From: Cytophagales bacterium Alg240-R148
Lineage (GTDB): Bacteria; Bacteroidota; Bacteroidia; Cytophagales; Cyclobacteriaceae
Assembly (NCBI GenBank): GCA_900537185.1
Contig: LS999828.1
Span: forward strand, 186,001-250,000
Direction: 5' to 3'
Length of the DNA stretch: 64,000 nt
A model generated the notes under the pieces. The model was not told the DNA's origin. It saw nothing but the letters and a program-made list of their open reading frames with translations, and searched no databases. Shown here one piece after another: positions 44,057-52,869 of the stretch. Within the stretch, counting starts at the first letter, position 1. Each line of letters opens with the position of its first letter. The translations under genes and the position numbers were made by a program.

Positions 44057-45445
44057 ATGAAAAATTATATTGACCTCATTGAACAAACCTTCGAATGGCC
44101 TCAAGAGGAATTCCAAGTTAAAAATAATGAATTGATATTCCATGGTGTCCCTTTAATGGACATCATTGAAAAATATGGCACCCCATTAAAAATTACCTAT
44201 TTGCCTAAAATCGGGGCCAATATTAACAAAGCAAAATCACTTTTTAACGCAGCAATAAAGAAACACAATTACAAGGGGGATTATATCTATTCTTATTGCA
44301 CCAAATCTTCCCATTTCAGTTTTATAATTGAAGAAGCTTTGAAGAATGATGTGCACTTAGAAACTTCCTCCGCTTATGACATCCCCATCATAAGAAAAAT
44401 GGGAGAAAAAGGACTTCTAAATAAAGCGCTTTATGTCATTTGCAATGGATATAAACGCACCCTTTACAAACAATACATATCAGAACTGATCAATGATGGT
44501 TACGGCAATTGTATCCCCGTGTTGGATAATTTAACTGAAATAGACCACTACGAAACCCATGTAGAAGGGCCTTATCAGGTAGGGATAAGAGTTGCTGCCG
44601 ATGAAGAGCCTAATTTCGAATTTTACACGAGCCGATTGGGCATCCGGTATAGAGACATTACAGAGTTGTACCGGGATAAAATCCGCCCGAGTAAAAAAGC
44701 ACAATTAAAATTGCTCCACTTCTTTATTAATACAGGTATTAAAGACAATGCCTATTACTGGAGTGAACTAGACCGTTTTGTAAGCAAATATTGCGAATTA
44801 AAAAAAGAATGCCCCTCGCTAGATTCAATAGACATCGGAGGAGGGTTCCCAATTAAAACTTCGCTCACTTTCGAGTATGATTACCAATACATTACAGAAC
44901 AAATAATAGAAAACATCAAAGGAATTTGTGACAAACACCAGGTGCCCACACCCAACATCATTACAGAATTTGGGAGCTTTACAGTTGGTGAAAGCGGGGC
45001 AGTTTTATACGACGTAATGGACCAAAAGCTTCAAAACGACAAGGAATTGTGGTATATGATTAATGGGTCCTTCATTACACACCTTCCAGATTCTTGGGGT
45101 TTGAATCAAAAATTTGTTATGTTGGCCATCAACCACTGGCAAGAAGCTTTCCATAAGGTAAACATTGGCGGTCTTACCTGTGATAGCATGGATTACTATA
45201 ATTCAGAAGCACATATTTCAGAAGTCTTTTTGCCCAAAATTAAAAGCAAAGAATGTTTGTACATTGGTTTTTTTCATACCGGGGCCTACCAAGAATCGCT
45301 GGGTGGGTTTGGTGGCCTTCAACATTGCCTAATTCCAGCACCGAAACATGTACTAATTGACAAAGATGCCCAAGGCCAAATCAGCACCAGTTTGTTTGCG
45401 GACGAACAGAGCAGTGAGGACATGCTGAAAATATTGGGGTATTAA
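44057..45445 (+). CDS. PLP-dependent decarboxylase (Orn/DAP/Arg type III fold), probably arginine decarboxylase
   Basis: A 462-residue protein of the alanine-racemase-fold decarboxylases. The PLP Lys is K83 in YSYCTKSSHF, the phosphate-binding Gly-rich loop is SIDIGGGFPIK, and the substrate/dimer motif with the conserved Cys is GGLTCDSMDYY near the C-terminus. The sequence resembles the proteins of Bacteroidota annotated as arginine decarboxylase (arginine to agmatine plus CO2); it is shorter than the 630-residue SpeA of proteobacteria. Diaminopimelate decarboxylase is the main alternative. No agmatinase gene lies beside it. It stands alone after a long leader. Confidence 0.82.
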   Translation: MKNYIDLIEQTFEWPQEEFQVKNNELIFHGVPLMDIIEKYGTPLKITYLPKIGANINKAKSLFNAAIKKHNYKGDYIYSYCTKSSHFSFIIEEALKNDVHLETSSAYDIPIIRKMGEKGLLNKALYVICNGYKRTLYKQYISELINDGYGNCIPVLDNLTEIDHYETHVEGPYQVGIRVAADEEPNFEFYTSRLGIRYRDITELYRDKIRPSKKAQLKLLHFFINTGIKDNAYYWSELDRFVSKYCELKKECPSLDSIDIGGGFPIKTSLTFEYDYQYITEQIIENIKGICDKHQVPTPNIITEFGSFTVGESGAVLYDVMDQKLQNDKELWYMINGSFITHLPDSWGLNQKFVMLAINHWQEAFHKVNIGGLTCDSMDYYNSEAHISEVFLPKIKSKECLYIGFFHTGAYQESLGGFGGLQHCLIPAPKHVLIDKDAQGQISTSLFADEQSSEDMLKILGY

Positions 45446-45457
45446 TAAAGTGTAAGT

Positions 45458-46186
45458 CTAATTTAGTCTTTTAGAAATTTTAATAATGCTTCTCATCATT
45501 TTGATGGAGTCGCGTACCACACTCACTTTAGATCCGGGAACTTCCTTCCACTTTAAAGGAAGAGATTTTACTTCTACCCCTTTGTTTTTCAGCCGCATGA
45601 GTACTTCTACATCATGTGCAAAACCAACGTCTTCTAACTGGCTGAATACTTCTTGTGCCAAAGCAGTAGGGTACAATTTAAACCCGCACTGCGTGTCATC
45701 CAAAGTCAAACCAGTCAACATCCTTTGCAAAGTATTAAAAGCCACTCCTATTATTCTTCTTGCCACAGAATATCGAACCAACTTATACTGAATTCCTTTT
45801 TCTCTAGATCCAATATACACGGTATCTTGTTGGTTCAAATCCAACCCAAAGTGTTCTTTCCAAAACACCAACACATTTGGATGGGCAGCCAAATCAGCAT
45901 CTAAAGTGAGTACCCAATTGCCTGTTGCTGCATTTACACCACTTCTCAGGGCGGCACCTTTCCCTCCATTCTGAGCACACTGCACAACCTTAACACAACC
46001 TGCATTGGATTCCAATTTTGCAAAATCATTCAAAATTGCTGCCGTGTTGTCTGTACTGCCATCGTCTACAAAAATATACTCGTATTGCTCGGGGTAGGCG
46101 GCAATAAATTTTTGTAGTTTCGATAATGTAGTTTCTAATCTATGGGACTCATTAAAGCAAGGAAAAACAAAACTCACTAAATTCAT
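45458..46186 (-). CDS. GT2-family glycosyltransferase (dolichyl/polyprenyl-phosphate sugar synthase-like)
   Basis: From the ATG at 46186 it has 242 residues; a TTG 24 bp upstream would overlap the preceding gene. GT2 features are clear: FVFPCFNESHRLETTL at the start, YIFVDDGSTDNT, NGGKGAALRSGV, L-D-A-D-L-A (the DxD-like metal site) and CGFKLYP. The pattern with QCGFKLY resembles dolichyl- or undecaprenyl-phosphate glucosyl/mannosyltransferases. It uses a nucleotide sugar to make a lipid-linked sugar. It sits 2 bp after the methyltransferase gene, and a GT39-like membrane glycosyltransferase gene lies divergently upstream, a likely consumer of the lipid-linked sugar. Confidence 0.9.
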   Translation of the reverse strand: MNLVSFVFPCFNESHRLETTLSKLQKFIAAYPEQYEYIFVDDGSTDNTAAILNDFAKLESNAGCVKVVQCAQNGGKGAALRSGVNAATGNWVLTLDADLAAHPNVLVFWKEHFGLDLNQQDTVYIGSREKGIQYKLVRYSVARRIIGVAFNTLQRMLTGLTLDDTQCGFKLYPTALAQEVFSQLEDVGFAHDVEVLMRLKNKGVEVKSLPLKWKEVPGSKVSVVRDSIKMMRSIIKISKRLN

Positions 46187-46188
46187 CC

Positions 46189-47028
46189 CTATGCTTTTTG
46201 AGCCATACAATATACAGAGGTGCCAAATGGAAGCGGGACATGTAGGGAAATTTGAACTTCCAAATTGCCAACAAACGTTAACAAACCATTTATTCCCGGA
46301 ACTATCTTCAATTCTTCAGCTTCAATTTCTTCACCAGACTTATCGCTCATTTTCCCCAAAACTTTTCTGCCTATGTAAGCCGGAGCAAATAAATGGGAAA
46401 ACAAATAGTTACATTTCACAACATCAAATCCGGCTTTTGTCACCATGTCTTTAAGGTCGCGTTTCCCATACCGCTTGCGGTGTCCTAAAAAAACGTCCCG
46501 TTCGGACCACAACGCCATACTGGCGGGAACGCTAATTAACAACACCCCTCCTGGTTGCATCAGGTCAAAACACTGTTGCAGCACATTCAAAGGTGCATCC
46601 AAATGTTCTAAAACATCTGCAAACACAACCACATCGTATAAATTATCCGGCTTTAGCTCGCGAAGTTTGTTGATATCCTTCAATATTAAAATGGAGTTCT
46701 CGGACCTTTTTCTGGCATTTAACAATGCTTGAGGGTAGCCATCGATACCTGTAACTGTCTTAAATTGCTCCCCTTTTTGGAAGTATTTCACAATGCTTCC
46801 ATTACCGCAGCCAATATCCGCTAAGTGATCGAAAGAACCCTTTTTAGAACTAGACAACAACTTTGAGAACAACCTTTTTCGGTTTTTGTGCCAAAAATGA
46901 TTGTCTTCCATTTTTTCTAGCCCGTCCAACGAAGTAGCACTAAAATGTAAATCAAAGCCTCCAATCTCTTCTTCAACACCAATCTTATTTGACTCCAACA
47001 GCTTTAAAAAATCCGTTTTTTCTGACAT
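46189..47028 (-). CDS. SAM-dependent class I methyltransferase
   Basis: A 279-residue methyltransferase with motif I ADIGCGNGSIVKYF (about 70-83), the acidic residue after beta2 (GIDGYPQAL), and a motif IV-like VVVFADVLEHL. Downstream are KRYGKRDLKDMV and a hydrophobic segment. The fold is that of Methyltransf_11/23-type enzymes acting on small or lipid-linked substrates. It is in one unit with the GT2 gene (2 bp apart), which suggests a role in glycan or lipid decoration. Substrate unknown. Confidence 0.88.
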   Translation of the reverse strand: MSEKTDFLKLLESNKIGVEEEIGGFDLHFSATSLDGLEKMEDNHFWHKNRKRLFSKLLSSSKKGSFDHLADIGCGNGSIVKYFQKGEQFKTVTGIDGYPQALLNARKRSENSILILKDINKLRELKPDNLYDVVVFADVLEHLDAPLNVLQQCFDLMQPGGVLLISVPASMALWSERDVFLGHRKRYGKRDLKDMVTKAGFDVVKCNYLFSHLFAPAYIGRKVLGKMSDKSGEEIEAEELKIVPGINGLLTFVGNLEVQISLHVPLPFGTSVYCMAQKA

Positions 47029-47100
47029 ACTTCTCCAATCTAATTAAGTTGCAAGTTTAAGATTATTCATCTAATATTGCAAACAATATATGTTCAAGAA

Positions 47101-48567
47101 ATGATCCAGAAACACGCCACGCTACTATTCTCATTTACCTTTTTAGTATTTATTGTTAGTTTAGTTTTAGGTATTTCTAGCACCGCTATGGACGAAACCA
47201 TTTTAGCGGAACAAGCGTATTGGTTTTCAGAACTTGGGTTTGTAAAATCCAAACTTTTCACCGGCATGGGCCAAGGCTGGGAAACAAGACAATACCATTA
47301 CCACAAGCTTTTTATATGGACTGGGGCTTTTTTCATACAACTTTTTGGTTGGTCTTTGTATGTTATCAAAGCGGTTCCACTAACATTTACTGCCGTTTTA
47401 TTTTTCACTTTTTACAGGTGGATTAAAAACAATTTCAACCAACAATGGGCATTGGTTGGGGTTAGCATATTATTGATGCAAAATGAGCTTTTGAGCTTCA
47501 CTTTTTATTTCCGACCAGAAGTAATGTTAATGGCGTCTGGCCTCTTAAGTTTCATTTGCTTTCACTATTATTTAAAAAAATCCAAAACGACCTACCTTTT
47601 AGCGGCTGCAGTTCTTTCAGGTCTTTCTGTACTCATTCATTTAAATGGTATTGTATTTTGTGTGGCACTTGGATGTGTACTACTATTCAATAAAAAATTT
47701 AAAGGATTTGTTTTTTTTGGGAGTGCATCGGCATTGATAGCACTCTTATATTTGGCGGACTTAGGTTCATTGGAAGCATTTGAAAACTTAAAACTTCAAT
47801 TTGCTGCGGACCCCAATTTGGAAAAAAAGGATTTTAGTTTGCTTGCCCCTATAGTAAAGCTACTTAACTTTCATCTTTTTTTCTTTTGGAGCCCTAAGGA
47901 AGCGGTATTATTCATTCCTTTTTTGTTAACTATTGTGGTCTATTTTAAAACACTTATGAAAGAGCACCGCAATTTAATGCTCTTTACAACTGCCTTGATT
48001 CTGTCCTTATCGGCCTTGGCCCATGGGCATTCCACCAAATATGCCATGATTTTTTACCCCTTTGTTGTTTACATTATAATTATAGGAATTAACAAGGCGC
48101 AACAAACCAAGCCCATGGTAAGTAAATTATACCTAGCCACCTTAATCTTATTTTTTGTAACCCAAGGGGTGTATGCTGTCCGTCAGATGAAAGAATATGA
48201 CAACGCAGTTGCCATCAACAACCAAATCAGCCAGCACATCGATTACCACCACAATAGCATTTTAGCCACCGATTCCTATGTTTTTAATGAACTTCCAAAG
48301 GCAGATGTCATTAGCTTTTTAGGTTATAGATACGGAAGGTTCAATTACCAGGGCTTAGAACCAGACCAAATTCAAAAGGAAGATGTGGTCGCATTTGCTA
48401 ATGAATACAACCGAGACTATATAATTATCATCCCTCGATTCGAAGACAAAAGAGTACTGTCCATTCTAAAAAGTGACCAACTTCGTACAGGAGATCGCAT
48501 TTTAAACTTTGAAGTTACAGCGCAGGAAGAGGCTTATATAGTACTGAAAAAAATGAATACTCAATAA
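47101..48567 (+). CDS. polytopic membrane protein, GT39/PMT-like glycosyltransferase
   Basis: From the ATG at 47101 (488 residues; a TTG 24 bp upstream is less likely) it has about ten to twelve membrane helices and a soluble C-terminal part of about 110 residues. The first extracellular loop has an acidic pair in STAMDETILAEQAYWFSELGF, as in GT-C enzymes such as ArnT/PMT family proteins. GT-C enzymes transfer sugar from a polyprenyl-phosphate donor. The gene is divergent from the methyltransferase/GT2 pair, and the two units may work in one lipid-sugar pathway. Family assignment is by topology and motif only. Confidence 0.75.
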   Translation: MIQKHATLLFSFTFLVFIVSLVLGISSTAMDETILAEQAYWFSELGFVKSKLFTGMGQGWETRQYHYHKLFIWTGAFFIQLFGWSLYVIKAVPLTFTAVLFFTFYRWIKNNFNQQWALVGVSILLMQNELLSFTFYFRPEVMLMASGLLSFICFHYYLKKSKTTYLLAAAVLSGLSVLIHLNGIVFCVALGCVLLFNKKFKGFVFFGSASALIALLYLADLGSLEAFENLKLQFAADPNLEKKDFSLLAPIVKLLNFHLFFFWSPKEAVLFIPFLLTIVVYFKTLMKEHRNLMLFTTALILSLSALAHGHSTKYAMIFYPFVVYIIIIGINKAQQTKPMVSKLYLATLILFFVTQGVYAVRQMKEYDNAVAINNQISQHIDYHHNSILATDSYVFNELPKADVISFLGYRYGRFNYQGLEPDQIQKEDVVAFANEYNRDYIIIIPRFEDKRVLSILKSDQLRTGDRILNFEVTAQEEAYIVLKKMNTQ

Positions 48568-48581
48568 TATACGTGGTCAGA

Positions 48582-48612
48582 TTGTTTACAATAAATATTT
48601 TCATTACCTTTG
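48582..48612 (+). promoter_or_regulatory. predicted promoter of rpsF-rpsR-rplI
   Basis: TTG (48582-48584), a 20-base spacer and TACCTTTG (48605-48612) fit the Bacteroidota consensus. The inferred start near 48618 leaves a leader of about 20 bases before the rpsF ATG. A strong promoter is expected for a ribosomal operon. Confidence 0.65.
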
Positions 48613-48639
48613 CAGGCTTAAAATAAACTATTTTAAATC

Positions 48640-49008
48640 ATGTTTAAATACGACTACGAGACGGTATTCATCCTTAATCCCGTTTTATCTGATGATCAGA
48701 TGAAGGATACTGTCAGCAAGTTCAAGCAAGTTCTTGTGGACAACGGAGCGGATATCATTAACGAAGAGAAGTGGGGGCTAAAAAAATTAGCGTACACTAT
48801 TCAGCACAAAAACACTGGGTTCTACAGCATGTTCGAATATTCAGGTACAACTGATTTGATCGACAAGTTGGAAACAGAATTCAGAAGAGAAGAATCGATC
48901 TTGCGTTTTTTAACGATAAGATTGGACAAGCACGCTGTTGCTTACAACGCCAGAAGAAGAAATGGTGAATTTAACAAAAAAGCGAAAAAAGAGGAGGCTG
49001 CATCATGA
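48640..49008 (+). CDS. rpsF: 30S ribosomal protein S6
   Basis: A 122-residue S6 protein: [22 protein letters not shown] at the start, [33 protein letters not shown] in the middle and [14 protein letters not shown] near the end, all family hallmarks. The C-terminal extension is basic and ends KKEEAAS. S6 binds 16S rRNA with S18 in the small subunit. Its stop overlaps the rpsR start by 4 bp, and a good promoter stands about 35 bp upstream. Confidence 0.98.
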   Translation: MFKYDYETVFILNPVLSDDQMKDTVSKFKQVLVDNGADIINEEKWGLKKLAYTIQHKNTGFYSMFEYSGTTDLIDKLETEFRREESILRFLTIRLDKHAVAYNARRRNGEFNKKAKKEEAAS

Positions 49009-49256
49009 CATTAATGAACGAACCGATCAACAGAGATCAAAATCAAAAAAAATACTGTCGTTTTAAGAAAAACGGTATTAAGTACATTGATTACAAAGAC
49101 GCTAACTTTTTATTGAAGTTTGTTAATGATCAAGGTAAGATTCTTCCAAGAAGACTTACTGGTACTAGTGTTAAATATCAAAAGAAAGTTGCACAAGCTG
49201 TTAAAAGAGCAAGACACCTTGCTTTGTTGCCTTACGTTGCGGATTCTTTAAAATAA
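49005..49256 (+). CDS. rpsR: 30S ribosomal protein S18
   Basis: An 83-residue S18 with the signature [17 protein letters not shown], the RIL-P-R-R-x-T-G-T core and the basic tail [12 protein letters not shown]-x-L-A-L-L-P-Y. It binds the 30S platform beside S6. It begins inside the rpsF stop and is followed by rplI after 13 bp, the standard order in bacteria. Confidence 0.98.
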   Translation: MTLMNEPINRDQNQKKYCRFKKNGIKYIDYKDANFLLKFVNDQGKILPRRLTGTSVKYQKKVAQAVKRARHLALLPYVADSLK

Positions 49257-49269
49257 TGTTCTTAGAAAG

Positions 49270-49713
49270 ATGGAAATAATTTTAAAACAAGATATAAAAG
49301 GACTAGGGTATAAAAATGATATCGTATCAGTTAAGCCTGGTTACGGTAGAAATTACCTTATCCCTCAGGGATTCGCGATCATCGCCAACAATTCAAACAA
49401 AAAGATGATTGCTGAAAACGTACGTCAAGCGGCTCACAAAGCTGAAAAAATCAAAAGTGATGCTTTGGCAATAGCTGAAAAAATCGGTGATTTGACACTT
49501 GAAATTGGTACTAAAGCAGGAGAAAGCGGTAAAATATTTGGTGCAATAACTGCACTTCAAGTTGCTGATGCCCTTAGTGCAAAAGGAATAGAAATTGACA
49601 GAAAAAAGATAGCATTTTCTTCTCAAGTAAAAGAAGTAGGTGAATATTCTGTAAAACTTGATTTACACAGAGATGTAAAACACGACATCACTATTAAAGT
49701 GGTTGCCGAATAA
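49270..49713 (+). CDS. rplI: 50S ribosomal protein L9
   Basis: A 147-residue L9 with the N-terminal domain (MEIILKQDIKGLGYKNDIVSVKPGYGRNYLIPQGFAI), a long connecting helix rich in Ala and Lys, and the C-terminal domain with KIFGAITALQVADAL and VKLDLHRDV. L9 binds 23S rRNA at the L1 stalk side. It ends the ribosomal operon, with a clear terminator hairpin starting 26 bp after its stop. Confidence 0.98.
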   Translation: MEIILKQDIKGLGYKNDIVSVKPGYGRNYLIPQGFAIIANNSNKKMIAENVRQAAHKAEKIKSDALAIAEKIGDLTLEIGTKAGESGKIFGAITALQVADALSAKGIEIDRKKIAFSSQVKEVGEYSVKLDLHRDVKHDITIKVVAE

Positions 49714-49738
49714 GTTTTTATTCTGAATAATATTATAG

Positions 49739-49767
49739 AGCCATGCAAATTGCATGGCTTTTTTTAT
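49739..49767 (+). terminator. intrinsic terminator of the rpsF operon
   Basis: The inverted repeat AGCCATGCAA/TTGCATGGCT (49739-49748 and 49750-49759) is followed by T7. It overlaps the beginning of an apparent in-frame extension of the next gene, one reason to place that gene's start further right. Confidence 0.9.
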
Positions 49768-49796
49768 TTCTGAACTTTTTTACTCTATTTTTGGGT

Positions 49797-50780
49797 ATGT
49801 TCAGAACTGAAGTTACTCCCTCCCCTTCTATCCAGCAGTTGTCTTTCGGACAAAAAGTTTTTTCAATTGGTTCTTGTTTTGCCAATTCCATGGGCCAGCG
49901 ATTAAAAGACCATAAATTTGATACCCTCAGCAATCCCTTTGGTATATTGTTTAACACCCATGCCATTAGGCAAGCCTTGGTTACAAGCATCCAAGCTACA
50001 ACTTTTCCTGAAAGACTCTACGGCCATCATGAAGAGAGGCATTTCCATTACTGGACCCATTCCGAATGCAATGCACCCAGCAAAGCTGCATTGCACAACG
50101 CTTTAACAACAAGGGTGCACAACACCCAAAAATACCTAAAAGAGGCCAATTGGGTTCTATTAACCCTAGGAACGTCTTGGGTGTACCGGTATAAAAAAAC
50201 TGGTGACCTCGTTGCTAATTGCCACAAAGTGCCCAACAATCAATTTGAAAAAACACTCTTAAGTCCAGAACAAAACCAACAAGAACTGCATGCACTGATT
50301 GAATCTTTGTTATCCATTAACCCAAATTGTAAAATTGTTTTGACTGTAAGCCCGGTGCGCCACATAAAAGACACACTGGTTCTCAACAATGTGAGCAAGG
50401 CTTCTCTTTTATATGCGGTGCATGAAATAGACAAGCAATTCGAAGCTGTCCAATACTTTCCATCCTACGAGCTACTACTCGACGATTTGAGAGATTATAG
50501 GTTTTTTGCAGATGACATGCTCCACCCATCCAATAAAGCAGAGGAATATATTTGGAATAAATTTATACAAACCTATGTTTCAGAGCAAGACAGGGCCCTT
50601 ATGGCAGAATGGTATAAAATAAGGCAAGGTCTTCAACACCGTCCATTTCAAATTAAAAGCAACGCATACGATAAATTCATTACAAATCTTTCTATTAAGT
50701 TAAAGCATTTCGAAGGAATTGTAGATATTAGTAGTGAATTAGAGGAGATTGAGCAAATTAGAATTAAGATCAATGAATAA
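49797..50780 (+). CDS. GSCFA domain protein
   Basis: From the ATG at 49797 it has 327 residues. Frame extension to 49743 would put the start inside the terminator hairpin and add a hydrophobic leader that the family lacks. The family name motif G-S-C-F-A is at residues 25-29 ([13 protein letters not shown]), followed by [12 protein letters not shown] and a later SPVRH segment; the protein is of the GSCFA type, related to SGNH hydrolases (Ser/Gly/Asn/His blocks). It would be a cytoplasmic acyl-hydrolase-like enzyme of unknown substrate. It overlaps the next gene start by 8 bp. Confidence 0.88.
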   Translation: MFRTEVTPSPSIQQLSFGQKVFSIGSCFANSMGQRLKDHKFDTLSNPFGILFNTHAIRQALVTSIQATTFPERLYGHHEERHFHYWTHSECNAPSKAALHNALTTRVHNTQKYLKEANWVLLTLGTSWVYRYKKTGDLVANCHKVPNNQFEKTLLSPEQNQQELHALIESLLSINPNCKIVLTVSPVRHIKDTLVLNNVSKASLLYAVHEIDKQFEAVQYFPSYELLLDDLRDYRFFADDMLHPSNKAEEYIWNKFIQTYVSEQDRALMAEWYKIRQGLQHRPFQIKSNAYDKFITNLSIKLKHFEGIVDISSELEEIEQIRIKINE

Positions 50781-52869
50781 ATTATTTTCCCTTATCATAA
50801 TAGCAACACTTTTGTCTTGCCAAGGCCAAAATTCAGATAAAATGAGCGAACACCAACACACCAATAGATTAGTGGATGCTTCTAGCCCCTATCTACTGCA
50901 ACATGCCCACAACCCGGTTGATTGGTACCCTTGGGGTGAAGAGGCATTGGAAAAAGCTAAAAAAGAGGACAAGCCAATCCTGGTCAGCATCGGTTATGCG
51001 GCTTGTCATTGGTGCCATGTAATGGAAAGGGAATCTTTTGAAAATGATTCTATTGCAGCAATAATGAATGCCAATTTCATTTGCATAAAAGTAGATAGAG
51101 AAGAAAGACCCGATGTGGATCAGGTTTACATGGAAGCAGTTCAAGCCATGGGCGTCAATGGCGGGTGGCCTCTAAATGTATTTCTAACACCGGAGCAAAA
51201 ACCATTTTATGGTGGCACTTACTTCCCCCCGAATTCGTGGGTGAAACTATTAAACTCTATCCACAAAGCCTACACCGAGGACAGAGACAAAGTGGAATCT
51301 TCTGCAAACCAGGTTACAGGTTCTTTAAATGCTTCGGAATTGGAGAAGTACGGAATGGTAATGGGCGAAAAAGCTTTTAAAATAGAGCAACTGGACACTG
51401 TTTTTCAAAACCTTGCCAACAACTTTGATAGAAAATTTGGAGGCATGAACCGTTCTCCTAAATTTCCAATGCCTTCTATTTGGGAATTTCTTTTAAAATA
51501 CCACAGCAGCAACAACAACCAAGAGGCATTAAATCAAGTGGTTACCACTTTAGATAGAATGGGCCAAGGCGGTATTTACGATCCCATTGATGGTGGGTTT
51601 GCCCGCTACAGCGTTGATGGCATCTGGCATGTACCCCACTTTGAGAAAATGTTATACGACAATGGCCAATTATTGTCTCTCTATGCAAATGCCTATGCCA
51701 TAACGAAAAATGAAAACTATGCACAGATAATAGAGGCAACGGCCAATTGGATTAAAAATGAAATGACCCATGAAAATGGCGGGTTTTACTCTTCACTTGA
51801 TGCAGATAGCGATGGAGAAGAAGGAAAATACTATGTTTATTCCACAGATGAATTTAAAAAGGTGGCAGGAGATCAATACGAAGTTTTTAGTAATTTCTAC
51901 AACATTGCCGACACCGGAAACTGGGAACATGGCAACAACATTTTATTAAAAGAACAATGGCCAGATCAGTTTGCTTCCTCTAGAAATTTAGACCCCACTG
52001 AGTTCAATATGCAGTTACAAAAAATCCATGTCGGTCTCAAAGAAATGAGAAAAGACAGAATAAGACCTGGCTTGGACGACAAAATTCTAGCTGGTTGGAA
52101 TGGATTGGTGCTCAAAGGATTGGTAGATGCTTACGATGCCACTGGAAAAGAGTCTTACTTGGAACTGGCTTTGAAAAATGCCAATTTTATAGAAAAAGAA
52201 TTAATACAAGAAGAACGCCTTTTCCGACTGCATAAAGATGGAAAAGCCAGTATTCCTGGATATTTAGAAGACTATGCTGCGGTTATCAAAGGATTCTCAG
52301 CACTCTACCAAGCCACTTTCGATGAAAAATGGCTTAGGGCAGCAGATAAATTGCTCCGCACTGCGGTAGCTGATTTCTACGATGAAAAAGAAAATTTATT
52401 CTTTTTCACCGCACAGGATGCAGAGCAACTCATTGCTCGAAAAAAAGAGGTTTTTGACAATGTCATTCCTTCTTCCAATAGCATCATGGCTGAAAATTTA
52501 TACATACTAGGGGTCCTTCTGGACAATACGGAATACAAACAGAAGTCAGAATCCATGGTTGCGACAGTTGCTTCCTTGATGCAACAAGAATCTGGGTATC
52601 TAACCAATTGGGCCAGCGTATTTTTTATGCATGCCCAACCAACTGTCGAAGTTGTAATCGTGGGCAATGATTATTTAGCCCAGCGCAAATTGATTGCCGA
52701 AAATTTCATACCAAACAAAGTGATGTTGGGAGCAAAAGATTCCAGCACATTGGCTTTAATGGAAAATCGTTATGCATTGGATGGAAAAACTACTTTTTAC
52801 ATCTGTTATAACAAGGCATGTAAACTACCTGTTTTCACATCAAATGAAGCACTTAACCTTATCGATTAG
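50773..52869 (+). CDS. thioredoxin-domain protein (DUF255/YyaL, SPATA20-like), lipoprotein
   Basis: From the ATG at 50773 (698 residues): lipoprotein signal with C16 (ATLLSC), a thioredoxin-like DUF255 domain (about 25-180) with the C78-H-W-C81 motif in AACHWCHVM, then an (alpha/alpha)-barrel region (about 250-690) with [21 protein letters not shown] and [13 protein letters not shown]. The motif suggests disulfide or metal chemistry; the barrel resembles glycan-epimerase/glucoamylase folds. Its job is unknown. It overlaps the GSCFA gene by 8 bp, and priA starts at the base right after its stop. Confidence 0.9.
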   Translation: MNKLFSLIIIATLLSCQGQNSDKMSEHQHTNRLVDASSPYLLQHAHNPVDWYPWGEEALEKAKKEDKPILVSIGYAACHWCHVMERESFENDSIAAIMNANFICIKVDREERPDVDQVYMEAVQAMGVNGGWPLNVFLTPEQKPFYGGTYFPPNSWVKLLNSIHKAYTEDRDKVESSANQVTGSLNASELEKYGMVMGEKAFKIEQLDTVFQNLANNFDRKFGGMNRSPKFPMPSIWEFLLKYHSSNNNQEALNQVVTTLDRMGQGGIYDPIDGGFARYSVDGIWHVPHFEKMLYDNGQLLSLYANAYAITKNENYAQIIEATANWIKNEMTHENGGFYSSLDADSDGEEGKYYVYSTDEFKKVAGDQYEVFSNFYNIADTGNWEHGNNILLKEQWPDQFASSRNLDPTEFNMQLQKIHVGLKEMRKDRIRPGLDDKILAGWNGLVLKGLVDAYDATGKESYLELALKNANFIEKELIQEERLFRLHKDGKASIPGYLEDYAAVIKGFSALYQATFDEKWLRAADKLLRTAVADFYDEKENLFFFTAQDAEQLIARKKEVFDNVIPSSNSIMAENLYILGVLLDNTEYKQKSESMVATVASLMQQESGYLTNWASVFFMHAQPTVEVVIVGNDYLAQRKLIAENFIPNKVMLGAKDSSTLALMENRYALDGKTTFYICYNKACKLPVFTSNEALNLID

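Noticed and set aside
49743-49796. Upstream extension of the GSCFA gene to an ATG at 49743
   Set aside because: It lies in the rpsF operon terminator hairpin and adds a hydrophobic leader not expected for the family.
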